Below, in pieces: positions 9,301 to 17,139 of a stretch of DNA of 40,797 bases (position 1 is the first letter of the stretch; each line of letters opens with the position of its first letter). Both the position numbers and the translations under genes were made by a program. The DNA is from Thermoplasmata archaeon (lineage in GTDB: Archaea > Thermoplasmatota > Thermoplasmata > Halarchaeoplasmatales > Halarchaeoplasmataceae), in assembly GCA_003551675.1 (NCBI GenBank), contig PUNG01000013.1, positions 1-40,797 on the forward strand, given 5' to 3'. The notes under the pieces were generated by a model. The model was not told the origin of the DNA. It saw only the letters and a list, made by a program, of their open reading frames with translations, and did not search any database.

Positions 9301-9949
9301 CTTTTTTCCTATCCTCTTCTAGTTCTTCCACCTGAGTGTTTATCTCATCCAATAGTATGCTTATCCTCTCAAGGTCTTGTGATACTTCCTTCTTTTTTTC
9401 CTCGGCCTCTTCTATCTCTTCATCATATTCACTTATCCCTGATATCTCATCTAGTATCCTGCGTCTCTCCGTGGGTCCCATCTCCACGATACGGGATATA
9501 TCTCCCTGTTGAACTATATTGTATCCGTCAGGAGATATCCTACCATGGGCTAAAAGGTCTTGGAATTCATAGAGCGTAGACCTTCTTCCATTTACGAAAA
9601 AGTATGAATTGTAACCTTGTTGATTATCTGACAATTGGACTTTTCTAGTGAAGGTCACTTTGTCTTCATCTAGAGGGATGGTACGATCTTCGTTTTCAAA
9701 TACGAGGCTGATCTTACAATGATCTGCAGGAGATCCGTTTTTTCCTCCGTTGTATATGAGATCTGTCAGACGAGAAGCCCTTATCTCCTTAGAACTTTTA
9801 GGTCCTAAAACGAACAAGATAGCATCAACTATATTGGACTTGCCAGATCCATTTGGACCGGTGATGTTGGTATATCCCTCCTTGAAAGGTATCTCCATCT
9901 CTTTACCAAACGACTTAAAATTTTCCATCCTGACTTTTTCTAAATGCAA
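6344..9949 (-). CDS. smc: Chromosome segregation protein SMC
   Basis: SMC is the condensin ATPase that compacts and segregates the chromosome. The 1201-residue protein has an N-terminal head with Walker A GPNGSGKS (31-38), a long Lys/Glu-rich coiled coil, a hinge in the middle (GIHGTIAELADV through GGRMQSIVVDND to GAMVGGTLSK), the returning coiled coil, and a C-terminal head with ABC signature LSGGEKSLVSMAF and Walker B PFYLLDEIDQNLD. The hinge separates it from Rad50, which has a zinc hook. The start MHLEKVRMENFKSFG follows a GGAGG motif. It heads an operon with scpA. The roughly 190-nt upstream region contains three 11-bp direct repeats that may regulate it. Confidence 0.97.
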   Translation of the reverse strand: MHLEKVRMENFKSFGKEMEIPFKEGYTNITGPNGSGKSNIVDAILFVLGPKSSKEIRASRLTDLIYNGGKNGSPADHCKISLVFENEDRTIPLDEDKVTFTRKVQLSDNQQGYNSYFFVNGRRSTLYEFQDLLAHGRISPDGYNIVQQGDISRIVEMGPTERRRILDEISGISEYDEEIEEAEEKKKEVSQDLERISILLDEINTQVEELEEDRKKALRFQELSDKKTEAKEKKAWKSLQNTENNITSIENDIEENKEQIGSKKKRKEEYIEERKKISNEIDDLKDKLEEKGSKKSDDLQKKINDLRLSLGRADDKKEDALFSIEKYENKREKLKTLLEEKKEDLSKKKNELSGYKDKKEEVAGKLEEIEKKKEKIEEEQSNSDGRIKGLKKESIELNNKIDEKNEKLSEKKIDLATVKDKIERVMEDIASIEEKKEDFEFEKREKEMELEDICKKNNKFDKNLNELKDEFHEKKRKEKKLRSDKRDLEDRVNRLKREYEQLLAQKEAAKSVKRGYNRAVSSILQARDKGELDGIHGTIAELADVQKDYETALKVAAGGRMQSIVVDNDSVASRAIKFLKKNDAGRATFLPLNKMRRGRPRGKALRAVKDDNAVDFAIELVDYEEKYENVFWYVFHDTVVMKDIDSAREQMGGVRMVTLDGEKIQKSGAMVGGTLSKNMLSFSAPDRGKLDKVSLDLKSSRDNLETVEKELKKVQARIENIQDEMQDLKNETHKHQQKELESVIKRVEKDIEKKSSKLEDRKEKENELEGRKEKLERSIEHLENKVKELKDKKQSIMDKIRKISPEELSSKLEDLRNKGVELNKEFNRIDSEIDKKEDRREQLEKKIDEIKERREELKNKIKEKKSDIKKAESTIQENKKELEKIEDKEASMDEELQELRDELDDKKERGINLKHKIDSIDTEIEAKQEYIKTLKRKLSTERETLTEFKEEIDSERDYSSEELPSIKELKNTIRRCDNKMEELQPVNMRALDDYQKKKERKEDLQEEYTELENRKEELDKLINELDKKKKGGLLKVCDGINDNFGEVYEELSNGGEAHLELENNEDPFEGGLIIKARPPGKKVHLVDALSGGEKSLVSMAFIFSIQMYDPSPFYLLDEIDQNLDGLNAENVAEMISRNAETAQFIQISLRKVTLKKSDHIIGVTINDKGISDVIMKVNIGQTKETDIPEFSEVSKLKTEVK
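6346..6353 (-). promoter_or_regulatory. Ribosome binding site for scpA
   Basis: GGAGGTGA on the minus strand, about 6 nt before the TTG start of scpA, overlapping the last codons and stop of smc. It decides the TTG start and shows that internal operon genes here use SD initiation. Confidence 0.75.
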
Positions 9950-10042
9950 ATATATCTTCCTCCAGATATCATGGCCGAGGTGACAAACACCAACACCGAT
10001 TTTGAGTGCATTTTAAATCCCATCCCAAATGGGGGTAAATGG

Positions 10043-10075
10043 TCAGACACATATCGGACACATGTCGGACAAAAG
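10043..10075. repeat. Three tandem 11-bp direct repeats upstream of smc
   Basis: The units are TCAGACACATA, TCGGACACATG and TCGGACAAAAG, contiguous and one DNA turn apart, about 95-125 nt before the smc start. Helical-turn spacing of near-identical units is typical of operators. The core ATGTCGGA also occurs in the promoter region of the ribbon-helix-helix gene at 26043. Binding is inferred. Confidence 0.5.
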
Positions 10076-10117
10076 AGAGTATGTAGTCGATAGTATAAAA
10101 GTATTCCGGTTATTTAT

Positions 10118-10133
10118 AGATCAAAAATGATCT
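10118..10133 (-). terminator. Possible hairpin after the pus10-DUF655 operon
   Basis: Perfect 6-bp inverted repeat AGATCA/TGATCT with a 4-nt loop (TTTT on the minus strand), starting 6 nt after the stop of the 54-codon ORF. No long T-run follows, so a terminator role is only suggested. Confidence 0.3.
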
Positions 10134-10139
10134 TGGGAT

Positions 10140-10304
10140 CTACTGCAAACTTTCATTCTGGATGTCTTTAAACAATTGAAGTGCCGCTTGAGATTCCATC
10201 CCGCTGTTCTCTAAAACAGAATCGAAAACAAAAAATACTGTCATGTATTCGTCTGACTCATTCATCTCCACGAACTCGTCGTCGATCTCCGATATATCTA
10301 TCAT
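10140..10304 (-). CDS. Small acidic protein of 54 aa, unknown function
   Basis: An ATG at 10304 opens a 54-codon frame ending in TAG. It begins MIDISEIDDEFVEM and ends LFKDIQNESLQ, is acidic, and has no Cys or membrane segment. An AAGGAGA motif sits 6-7 nt before the ATG. The gene starts 18 nt after the DUF655 stop in the same direction, so it looks like the last gene of the pus10-rpl21e-rpoF-DUF655 operon. I recognise no family. The SD, the spacing and the codon bias resembling its neighbours support it; its short length is the main doubt. Confidence 0.55.
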   Translation of the reverse strand: MIDISEIDDEFVEMNESDEYMTVFFVFDSVLENSGMESQAALQLFKDIQNESLQ

Positions 10305-10322
10305 GATTTTTCTCCTTGTAAC

Positions 10323-10874
10323 CTATTCGGCCACCCACACTTTATACTTTGCGTCTGGATTCTTCAATTCTTCCATGATCCTATCTTTTATCAATTTTTT
10401 TGGTTTGTGAACCAAAGACACCCTTTCCATCAGATCTTCAAAGGACTCGTACTCGCCGTTTTTATCCCTTTCTTTCAAGATAGCGTTCATCTTCTTTCGC
10501 CCTAAACCTGGGAGTAGTTCCAACATATGATATCGTTTAGTTATGGGATGTGCTTTGTTATAGAACTCCAAGAACCTATCTTCCTCCTCATCTATGATAC
10601 TGTCCAATACGTAGGGCACCTCGCTTTGGGCCGCATGTGTCAGTTCATCCCATCCTATCCGTCTTTTTACGTGTTTTATTATCTCTCTTTTTTCGATCTC
10701 TTTTCCTATGTACAATTTTTCACCGATGTTACAGCTTTTTCCTTCCTTTGGAAGCAGCTCAAATAGTTTGAACTCGTCTTTACCCAACGCAAGCACTAAG
10801 CTTTCATGTTTATAACCCTTCGAGTCGGGTCTTCCCTCTGCTAGATAATCTAGCACATAGGCATAGTCCTCCAT
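10323..10874 (-). CDS. DUF655 family nucleic-acid-binding protein
   Basis: A 183-aa protein of the archaeal DUF655 family, thought to bind RNA or DNA. The N-terminal half (residues about 15-75, containing LVLALGKDEFKLFELLPKEG and GEKLYIGKE) fits an OB-like fold. The C-terminal half contains a helix-hairpin-helix-type segment LLPGLGRKKMNAILKERD near 118-135, and the HPITKRYHMLELLPGLG stretch is typical of the family. It lies 9 nt after rpoF in the conserved archaeal order rpl21e-rpoF-DUF655. In many archaea a KsgA rRNA dimethylase follows, but here only a 54-codon ORF does. The precise role is unknown. Confidence 0.85.
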   Translation of the reverse strand: MEDYAYVLDYLAEGRPDSKGYKHESLVLALGKDEFKLFELLPKEGKSCNIGEKLYIGKEIEKREIIKHVKRRIGWDELTHAAQSEVPYVLDSIIDEEEDRFLEFYNKAHPITKRYHMLELLPGLGRKKMNAILKERDKNGEYESFEDLMERVSLVHKPKKLIKDRIMEELKNPDAKYKVWVAE

Positions 10875-10883
10875 TTTTTTCCC

Positions 10884-11213
10884 TCATTTATATTTTTTTA
10901 TTACCTTTATTATCTGCTCCGCATCTTCATTGGAAGGGGTGAATCTATCCTGTTGAAAGATGGCCCTCACACCGTTTTCTGTTTCAGGTAAGATATCCGC
11001 TGTCTTGTAAACCAATTCCTCACTCATGAAGTCAAAATTCTCTTTTAACTCATCCATGAGAGCCTCGGTCTCTTCTACTGATAGTTTAACGAATTTTTCT
11101 GCGTGACTCAAGGCTAAAGTCTGTTCATAACTCAGCTCGCCTTTTTCGGCCTCCTCGGAGAGTAGTTCTTTGACTTCTGAAAGTGATACAGATCTAGGTT
11201 CATCCTCGGACAT
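10884..11213 (-). CDS. rpoF: DNA-directed RNA polymerase subunit Rpo4 (RpoF)
   Basis: Rpo4 pairs with Rpo7 to form the polymerase stalk, which helps open DNA and binds emerging RNA. The protein of about 109 aa shows the Rpb4/RpoF pattern: a tether-like N-terminus (SVSLSEVKELLSEE), then a helical HRDC-like core ending LPETENGVRAIFQQDRFTPSNEDAEQIIKVIKKY. I place the start at ATG 11213, since an AAAGGAG motif lies about 8 nt upstream; a GTG at 11222 would overlap that site. It lies between rpl21e and DUF655, the usual archaeal order. Confidence 0.9.
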   Translation of the reverse strand: MSEDEPRSVSLSEVKELLSEEAEKGELSYEQTLALSHAEKFVKLSVEETEALMDELKENFDFMSEELVYKTADILPETENGVRAIFQQDRFTPSNEDAEQIIKVIKKYK

Positions 11214-11226
11214 AAAAAACACTCCT

Positions 11227-11514
11227 TTAGGCCCCTTCTAGATGTTCTGGTCTCGATATGACTTTTTTTATCTTTCCGCCGTCCTTCACCTTCACCACGA
11301 AAGCTTTTCCCTGTTTACCCTCCACTTCGCCTATCTTTCCATGAAAACGTCTATGTGGTTGGGCTTTATGTACGCTAGGTTCGATCTTTATTTTAACTTT
11401 TTCTCCTTCTTCAAACTCCTGTAGAGCTCTGTTGATAGGGACGAGCCCTCTTTTGCTCGGGTCTTTTCTCAATATTTTACGCGTTCCTCGTCTGGTCCCT
11501 TTTGATTTTTTCAT
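11227..11514 (-). CDS. rpl21e: Large ribosomal subunit protein L21e
   Basis: A 95-aa, very basic ribosomal protein of the archaeal/eukaryotic 50S subunit. The start MKKSKGTRRGTRKILRKDPS and the motifs VKIKIEPSVHKAQPHRRFHG and GKIGEVEGKQGKAFVVKVKDGG are typical of L21e. The ATG at 11514 gives the family N-terminus; a GTG at 11523 would add three residues. An AAGGATG motif just upstream overlaps the end of pus10, which ends 13 nt before this ATG, so the genes are probably co-transcribed and translationally linked. Confidence 0.95.
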   Translation of the reverse strand: MKKSKGTRRGTRKILRKDPSKRGLVPINRALQEFEEGEKVKIKIEPSVHKAQPHRRFHGKIGEVEGKQGKAFVVKVKDGGKIKKVISRPEHLEGA

Positions 11515-11527
11515 ATTCAACACATCC

Positions 11528-12751
11528 TTAGGGGTAGTGGACCTTGATCACATCTAATTTCTCCACTTTACAACTCACGCCCAGCTCTTCAGATAGGTTT
11601 GGTTGGGTCCTTCCATCGTCACCGTGGATGAACTCTTTTACGTAGGTACCCGCCTCACATCGCATCTCGAGTACGGCCTCGTCGTCATCCAGTGAAACCA
11701 GATCCAATTCCTTCACACGGCGTTTTCTGACCCTATCTGAACGCCTGTGGCTGACTCGCAAAGGGGTTCTTTGCGAGAGTTCACTGCCCCTCAATTCATC
11801 TAGGACCTTTTTAAACTTTGCCCTTTTTGTTTTCTCTAAACCCACGGTCACGCGATATGTTTTGTCCGGCCTTGTCTGTTTGATATCCTGTATCTTTTCT
11901 TTTTCAGTGAGCTCCATCGAAAGTACTTCTACTTTTTCACTTTCATTTATTTCCTTCTCAAGCTCTTTCAAGTCCAGATCTCTCTTCACCGGATCTTTGA
12001 CTTCCATCACGAAGGGTCTGCCGTTACCTAACATCTTCGCATCGATGTCTTCTCGCCCCATGCCGTGAAGTTTGAAGTCTTCTCCCGAAACCGTTTCTAA
12101 CAGCGGTCCGCCTATGATCTCTTCCACGCTGGTCTGGTAGAGCTTACCGGTCCCATGGCACCTTTCACATCCTTTCCCCCTACAACGTCTGCATACCCAT
12201 CTAGTTTGAGGAACGCCTCTATCAAACTTTTTATACCGCCCATAAACGAAAAGGGGAGACAATTCTATATCTACCGAGTCGAATCTCGTATCTATTATCG
12301 CCTTGATATCGGGATATCCCAGGTCCACTTCTTTTTCAGTCTTCTTCTGAACTCTTTTTCCTACCTCCCTGTTGATCTCCGACTTTATGGGCTCCGCGGT
12401 ATTCAGGTTCAGATCCGTCCAAAGCCTCTCTTCCCTTTCTTCTATCTCAGGATCTATCCGAGAACCTACAAGGAAGTCTTGGAATTCGAATCCATCCATC
12501 TTTTCAGAGGCTAGCTCGGCGAATTTGTCCAATTCGTCGAAAAGATCACCACATAAGTCACAGGTCTCGGCTTCCTTAGGAACTTTTTTTCTTTCCTCTC
12601 CATGGGTGTTCAACATGGCGTAAGCTATGCGAAGACTTTTACCTCTCTCCCGGTTCGTGATGCCGTGGCCCAGTTGTGCAAACAAACGACCTAAGCAGTG
12701 GTCACATAGATCTTCTTCCAAGGCTTTTTCCACTTTGACTAGCGCTTCCAT
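11528..12751 (-). CDS. pus10: tRNA pseudouridine synthase Pus10
   Basis: Makes pseudouridine 54 and 55 in the T loop of archaeal tRNAs. The 407-aa protein has an N-terminal zinc site (Cys16/Cys19 in CDHCLGR and Cys64/Cys67 in CDLC), a THUMP-like region, and a CRRCRGKGCERCHGTGK insert (about 187-203). The catalytic motif GREDIDAKMLGNGRPF (233-248) carries the active-site Asp, and the C-terminal HRRSDRVRKRRV and GTYVKEFIHGDDGRTQPNL segments are typical of the family. It is first in the rpl21e-rpoF operon. A TATA-like box lies about 27 nt upstream with no SD, suggesting a leaderless mRNA. The tRNA-Lys of this window carries an intron inside the loop this enzyme modifies. Confidence 0.94.
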   Translation of the reverse strand: MEALVKVEKALEEDLCDHCLGRLFAQLGHGITNRERGKSLRIAYAMLNTHGEERKKVPKEAETCDLCGDLFDELDKFAELASEKMDGFEFQDFLVGSRIDPEIEEREERLWTDLNLNTAEPIKSEINREVGKRVQKKTEKEVDLGYPDIKAIIDTRFDSVDIELSPLFVYGRYKKFDRGVPQTRWVCRRCRGKGCERCHGTGKLYQTSVEEIIGGPLLETVSGEDFKLHGMGREDIDAKMLGNGRPFVMEVKDPVKRDLDLKELEKEINESEKVEVLSMELTEKEKIQDIKQTRPDKTYRVTVGLEKTKRAKFKKVLDELRGSELSQRTPLRVSHRRSDRVRKRRVKELDLVSLDDDEAVLEMRCEAGTYVKEFIHGDDGRTQPNLSEELGVSCKVEKLDVIKVHYP

Positions 12752-12774
12752 ATCTCAGTACAGATGGAGGATAC

Positions 12775-12782
12775 ATATTATT
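12775..12782 (-). promoter_or_regulatory. TATA box for the pus10 operon
   Basis: Minus strand AATAATAT within an AAATAATAATATG tract, about 27 nt before the pus10 ATG. The same AATAATAATAT tract precedes coaBC at 40401. Inferred leaderless promoter. Confidence 0.45.
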
Positions 12783-12805
12783 ATTTGGTACGTGCATCCA
12801 CGATC

Positions 12806-13225
12806 CTAAATATCTCTAGCCAGATTATGTAGTCTCTCCTTCGTCAAAAGTAAGGCGGTCACCACCACGGTGATGAATCCCGCTTCCACCGCGTACCCTT
12901 GCTGTATGAATACTCCCAAGATGAAGGTGATGAAAAGAGCCACGGAAGTGGTTATCCCTATAGTATGTATCTCGTACTTGAGGTAGGCGAGTATCATGGC
13001 GAAACCTCCGAAGACGATAACACCGACCTCTATGAGATGTAGACCCAAAGAAACGGAAAGAAAAGAAAAAAGTACTCCCGACAGGGATGTGAGTGGAAAA
13101 GTTCTAACTCCGGCGATGACGTTGGGTTCCTTCCTCTTGTGCTCTCTTTCGAGTCCTATCAAACCACCCATCCCTACCGCCAACAGAACGTGGAGCACGA
13201 ACGTTAGGTCTATCATTACATCCAT
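12806..13225 (-). CDS. MgtC/SapB-family membrane protein
   Basis: An integral membrane protein of about 139 aa with four to five predicted helices. It shows the MgtC/SapB pattern: GMGGLIGLEREHKRKEP followed by AGVRTFPLTSLSG, then hydrophobic helices (VGVIVFGGFAMILAYL, TSVALFITFILGVFI, AGFITVVVTALLL). Bacterial MgtC is linked to magnesium limitation and ATP synthase control; the role of archaeal members is unclear. I prefer ATG 13225 because it starts just before the first helix and has a TATA-like stretch about 20 nt upstream. A TTG at 13270 would add 15 polar residues. It is divergent from the GNAT gene. Confidence 0.8.
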   Translation of the reverse strand: MDVMIDLTFVLHVLLAVGMGGLIGLEREHKRKEPNVIAGVRTFPLTSLSGVLFSFLSVSLGLHLIEVGVIVFGGFAMILAYLKYEIHTIGITTSVALFITFILGVFIQQGYAVEAGFITVVVTALLLTKERLHNLARDI

Positions 13226-13306
13226 GGTAAAAAGATTATAGAGCTCGACATATTTTTTCTTTTCGGCCAATAAGAGTCAAATAATCCCTTACTAATAGGA
13301 GGTGCG

Positions 13307-14050
13307 ATGAAAGAAGAAAACTCTAAAAGAAAGGCTAAAGAGTACCTTTCACAAGAACCCATCATAAACTCCTACCAGATAGCCAGGTTGGACGACGAAC
13401 GCAGTGAAGTTTTTTTGGATGATGAAAGCGATCCTTCCGCCGTTATGATTATCAGTGACGGCACCGTAACCGTTAGAGGTGGTAAGACCGCGGTCAGAGA
13501 CTCACTTTTGGATCATCTAGAGAAGGATAAAGAGTACAGATTCCATGCCGTCGATCCTCAGTCTTTCAAAGCCGTAGAGGAAGTGATCACGGTAAAAGAC
13601 GACAGACCGACATGGCTCTTGATACGTATGTACGAAAAGGCCGAGGAACCGGACGTCGAGATCGTACCGTTAAAAAAAGAAGACGCCTCGGTGATCAATG
13701 AATACTGGGGCCTGGGCAGCCAGGATTCCATGGACTACATAAAAAGCCGCATCGAAGAAGGGCCCGCTTGTGGTATAAAAACGGGGAGCGAACTCATAGG
13801 CTGGAACCTGACCCATTTTTTGACCGATGAAGTCATGGTGATGGGTATGCTGCATGTAAAAGAAAAATGGAGGAGAAGGGGCTACGCTAAAGCCTTGGCC
13901 GAGGCCCTGTGTAAGGAAGGAGAGAGAAGAGGGTTGGTCCCCGCTGTTCAGATATTTAAAGATAACGAAGCCTCGCTCTCCTTGGCCGAGGATTTAGGAT
14001 TCGAGATCAGAGCCGAACACCATTGGTTCGGAGGTTCCCTAAAAGGATGA
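13307..14050 (+). CDS. GNAT-family acetyltransferase
   Basis: A 247-aa protein with a C-terminal GNAT fold. Residues about 125-240 contain MGMLHVKEKWRRRGYAKALAEAL, the acetyl-CoA binding loop (R/Q-x-x-G-x-A), then NEASLSLAEDLGFEI, the usual last helix-strand. The N-terminal 120 residues form a separate domain (SDGTVTVRGGKTAVRDSLL, then ITVKDDRPTWLLIRMYE), a layout like GLYAT/FR47-type acyltransferases. The substrate cannot be read from sequence. An AGGAGGTG motif lies 5 nt before the ATG. The stop is about 50 nt before aIF5B, which has its own promoter. Confidence 0.85.
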   Translation: MKEENSKRKAKEYLSQEPIINSYQIARLDDERSEVFLDDESDPSAVMIISDGTVTVRGGKTAVRDSLLDHLEKDKEYRFHAVDPQSFKAVEEVITVKDDRPTWLLIRMYEKAEEPDVEIVPLKKEDASVINEYWGLGSQDSMDYIKSRIEEGPACGIKTGSELIGWNLTHFLTDEVMVMGMLHVKEKWRRRGYAKALAEALCKEGERRGLVPAVQIFKDNEASLSLAEDLGFEIRAEHHWFGGSLKG

Positions 14051-14070
14051 GCGTGTCTCAAGGAAAAAAG

Positions 14071-14079
14071 AAATATATA
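14071..14079 (+). promoter_or_regulatory. TATA box for aIF5B
   Basis: AAATATATA centred about 28 nt before the ATG at 14103, with no SD between. Probably a leaderless transcript. Confidence 0.5.
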
Positions 14080-14102
14080 CTATCGTTCCTTGAACCTGCC
14101 AA

Positions 14103-15851
14103 ATGCGCATAAGACAGCCCATCGTCAGCGTTCTCGGTCATGTCGACCACGGTAAGACCACCTTTTTAGATAAGATAAGAGGTACCACCGTTCAGGAAAG
14201 GGAAGCGGGAGCGATAACCCAGCACATAGGTGCCACGGAGATACCTCTTGAGGCTTTAAAGGAGGCATGTTCCGAATTGGGATGTAATATAGAGTTTTCA
14301 TTGCCGGGTTTACTGTTTATAGATACCCCGGGCCATCACTCGTTCATCAATCTTCGCTCTAGAGGAGGATCACTGGCCGACTTAGCCGTATTGGTAGTCG
14401 ATATCAACGAAGGTTTCATGCCCCAGTCTTTGGAATCGCTGGACATATTGAAGAGAGAAAAAACTCCCTTCGTGGTCGCCGCTAATAAATTGGACAAGAT
14501 CCCAGGATGGCGGTCAGAAAACAGACCTTTCATAAAAAACGTTCATGAACAGTCACAGGACGCACAGGACAGGATGACCGACGCACTCTATGAACTCATC
14601 GGAGACCTCTACGATAAAGGTTTTTCTTCCGACAGGTACGATAAAGTCTCTGACTTTTCAAAGAACATAGGCATCGTTCCCATGAGCGCTTTGAAAGGAG
14701 AGGGCATAGAAGATCTTCTTATGACCCTTATCGGTCTAGCCCAGACCTATCTCGAAGATGAACTCGAAGTAGAAGAAGGACCAGGAGAGGCCACGGTCCT
14801 AGAGGTGAAGGAAGAACTAGGACTCGGAACCACCTTGGATACCATCGTTCATGAAGGCGTTATCAAAATGGATGATGAAGTGATAATAGGTACAAAAGGC
14901 AAACCCATACACACAAAGATCAAATCACTCATGAGGCCGAAGCCCATGGACGAGATCAGAGATCCTAGTGAAAGATTTGAAGAAGTTGAAGAAGTCGGTG
15001 CCGCCGCAGGGATAAAGATAGTAACACCGGAATGCGAGGGAGTGTTAGCGGGTGCTCCGATAATCGGCGTCGGCGATAGGAACGTAGAGGACATAATAGA
15101 CACGGTTAGAGAGGAAAGCCAAGCCGATATCGAAACCCAGGGAGAAGGTGTGATCATAAAGGCTGATGCCATAGGCTCTCTAGAGGGACTAGCCTACGAG
15201 TTAGAAGAGGCGGAAATACCTCTTTTGATGGCTTCCGTGGGAGACATTTCAAAGAAAGACATATCGGACGCGGTGGCCATCGACGAGCCGCTGTATAAAG
15301 TGATACTTGCGTTCAATGTAGATGTACTTCCAGACGCGGAAGAGAAGTTGAAAGAAGTAGACGTTAAAGTATTTCAAAACGACGTGGTTTACCGATTAGT
15401 GGAAGAATACGAGGAGTGGAGGGATGAAAAAGAAAGGGAGTTAGAAGAAAAAAAGAGGGAAAAAGTGGTCCATCCCGTTAAGATCAGGATATTAGAAGAC
15501 CATGTATTCAGGATGTCAAAACCGGCGGTGGTGGGCGTAAGGGTTTTAGCCGGCACCTTGAGACCAGATAGAAAACTGCTGAAAAAAGACGGAAAAACCG
15601 CTGGCCGTGTAGTCAGTATAAGGAGCGGAGAAAGATCTTTAGATAAAGCCGAACAGGGAGATGAAGTGGCTGTTGCGATATCGGGAGTTACCGTAGGAAG
15701 GCAGATAGAAGAAAGAGAAGAACTATATCTAGATATACCCGATGGAGACGCGTCTAAACTAAGGGACCTTGAACTCACCTACGACGAAGAAAGGATCCTA
15801 GACGAGATCAAAGAGATAAAACAGAAAGAAGATCCTTTTTGGGGTCTTTGA
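14103..15851 (+). CDS. infB: Translation initiation factor aIF5B (IF-2 family)
   Basis: GTPase that promotes subunit joining and initiator tRNA positioning. The 582-aa length suits archaeal aIF5B, which lacks the long eukaryotic N-terminal extension. GTPase motifs are G1 GHVDHGKTT (12-20), G3 DTPGHHSF, G4 ANKLD and G5 SALKGEG. Domain II begins near EGPGEATVLEVKEELGLGTTLDTIVHEG, domain III near GEGVIIKADAIGSLEGLAYEL, and the C-terminal beta-barrel domain IV (KIRILEDHVFRMSKPAVVGVRVLAG) binds the initiator tRNA end. The ATG start has no SD and a TATA box 28 nt upstream. Confidence 0.97.
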   Translation: MRIRQPIVSVLGHVDHGKTTFLDKIRGTTVQEREAGAITQHIGATEIPLEALKEACSELGCNIEFSLPGLLFIDTPGHHSFINLRSRGGSLADLAVLVVDINEGFMPQSLESLDILKREKTPFVVAANKLDKIPGWRSENRPFIKNVHEQSQDAQDRMTDALYELIGDLYDKGFSSDRYDKVSDFSKNIGIVPMSALKGEGIEDLLMTLIGLAQTYLEDELEVEEGPGEATVLEVKEELGLGTTLDTIVHEGVIKMDDEVIIGTKGKPIHTKIKSLMRPKPMDEIRDPSERFEEVEEVGAAAGIKIVTPECEGVLAGAPIIGVGDRNVEDIIDTVREESQADIETQGEGVIIKADAIGSLEGLAYELEEAEIPLLMASVGDISKKDISDAVAIDEPLYKVILAFNVDVLPDAEEKLKEVDVKVFQNDVVYRLVEEYEEWRDEKERELEEKKREKVVHPVKIRILEDHVFRMSKPAVVGVRVLAGTLRPDRKLLKKDGKTAGRVVSIRSGERSLDKAEQGDEVAVAISGVTVGRQIEEREELYLDIPDGDASKLRDLELTYDEERILDEIKEIKQKEDPFWGL

Positions 15852-15942
15852 GCAATTCTTCTTGATGATAGATGATCGTTTTAACCATAATCTTAATTAG
15901 ATGGTTTCAATTAGGGTTCGGTATATAATCAAGGTGGTATTC

Positions 15943-17139
15943 ATGTCCAAAAATATAGTTTCAGAAGTCATCTATGAGACCCCTATGGAAAAGCAGGATA
16001 TAGAGATAGTCGAAAGAAAAGGTATAGGACACCCAGATAGTATTGCCGATGGGCTGGCAGAGGAGATCAGTAGAGATCTTTCCCGGATGTATTTGAAGAA
16101 ACATGATAGGATCCTTCATCATAACACCGACGAAGTCCAGATAGTAGGCGGGCAGGCCGATCCAAAATTCGGAGGTGGGGAGATACTAGAACCGATCTAC
16201 GTGTTGTTAGCCGGCAGAGCCACCACCGACGTTAATGGAAAAAGATTACCCTACAAAACCACGGCACTTACAGCTGCGGAGGAGTATCTGGATAAAACTT
16301 GTACCCACTTAGATGTCGATGAAGGACTGATGCTGGACTGCAGGATATCTAAAGGTTCCGTAGATCTTCAAGAAGTGTATGATACCAGTCGGCAGAACGC
16401 CAATGATACTTCATTCGGTGTTTCTTATGCTCCGTTGAGTGAAACTGAAAATATCGCCTTGGAGGCAGAAAGATTCATCAACGGGCCTCTAAAAAAGGAA
16501 CTCCCTGAAGTAGGCCAAGACGTCAAAGTTATGGCGGTAAGAAAGAAAGACGAGATCAATCTTACCATAGCCGTGGCTATAATAGACTATCTGACTCCCG
16601 ACGAGGATCATTATAAAAATGTTATAGAAGAGACCAAAGAGAAAGTCAAGGATCACGTATCCGATATGACCTCAAGAGACATAAATATCATGCTAAATAC
16701 CGCTGACAATTACGAGAAGGGCATATATTATCTTACGGTGACCGGTTTATCCATGGAAAACGGCGACGACGGCTCAGTAGGTAGAGGTAACAGGGCCAAC
16801 GGGTTGATCACACCCTTCAGGCCCATGAGCATGGAGGCTGCCGCGGGTAAAAATCCCGTCACACACATCGGTAAACTTTACAATATCGCGGCCAAGGAGA
16901 TCGCCCAACAGATATATCAGGAGGAAAAGGACAGCGTTCATGATGTTTATATCAGACTCGTTTCACAGATAGGTAGATCCATATGTGAACCACAAGTGGC
17001 CAGCATACAACTCGTTGTTGAAGAAGACGCTCATAAAAATACTAAATTTGATAATATTGAAGCTATAACTGAAGATTACTTGGATAACATCTTCGACTTG
17101 AAAGATAGGTTATTGAAAGATGAGATCACTGTGTTTTAG
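15943..17139 (+). CDS. mat: Archaeal-type S-adenosylmethionine synthetase
   Basis: Makes S-adenosylmethionine from methionine and ATP. The 398-aa protein belongs to the archaeal MAT family, distinct from bacterial MetK. Family stretches include [20 protein letters not shown] near the N-terminus, [20 protein letters not shown], and [42 protein letters not shown] chose ATG 15943 because an AAGGTGG motif lies 5 nt upstream and the protein then begins at the usual place; an ATG at 15901 adds 14 atypical residues. The stop codon overlaps that of the convergent M20 gene by 4 nt. Confidence 0.95.
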   Translation: MSKNIVSEVIYETPMEKQDIEIVERKGIGHPDSIADGLAEEISRDLSRMYLKKHDRILHHNTDEVQIVGGQADPKFGGGEILEPIYVLLAGRATTDVNGKRLPYKTTALTAAEEYLDKTCTHLDVDEGLMLDCRISKGSVDLQEVYDTSRQNANDTSFGVSYAPLSETENIALEAERFINGPLKKELPEVGQDVKVMAVRKKDEINLTIAVAIIDYLTPDEDHYKNVIEETKEKVKDHVSDMTSRDINIMLNTADNYEKGIYYLTVTGLSMENGDDGSVGRGNRANGLITPFRPMSMEAAAGKNPVTHIGKLYNIAAKEIAQQIYQEEKDSVHDVYIRLVSQIGRSICEPQVASIQLVVEEDAHKNTKFDNIEAITEDYLDNIFDLKDRLLKDEITVF

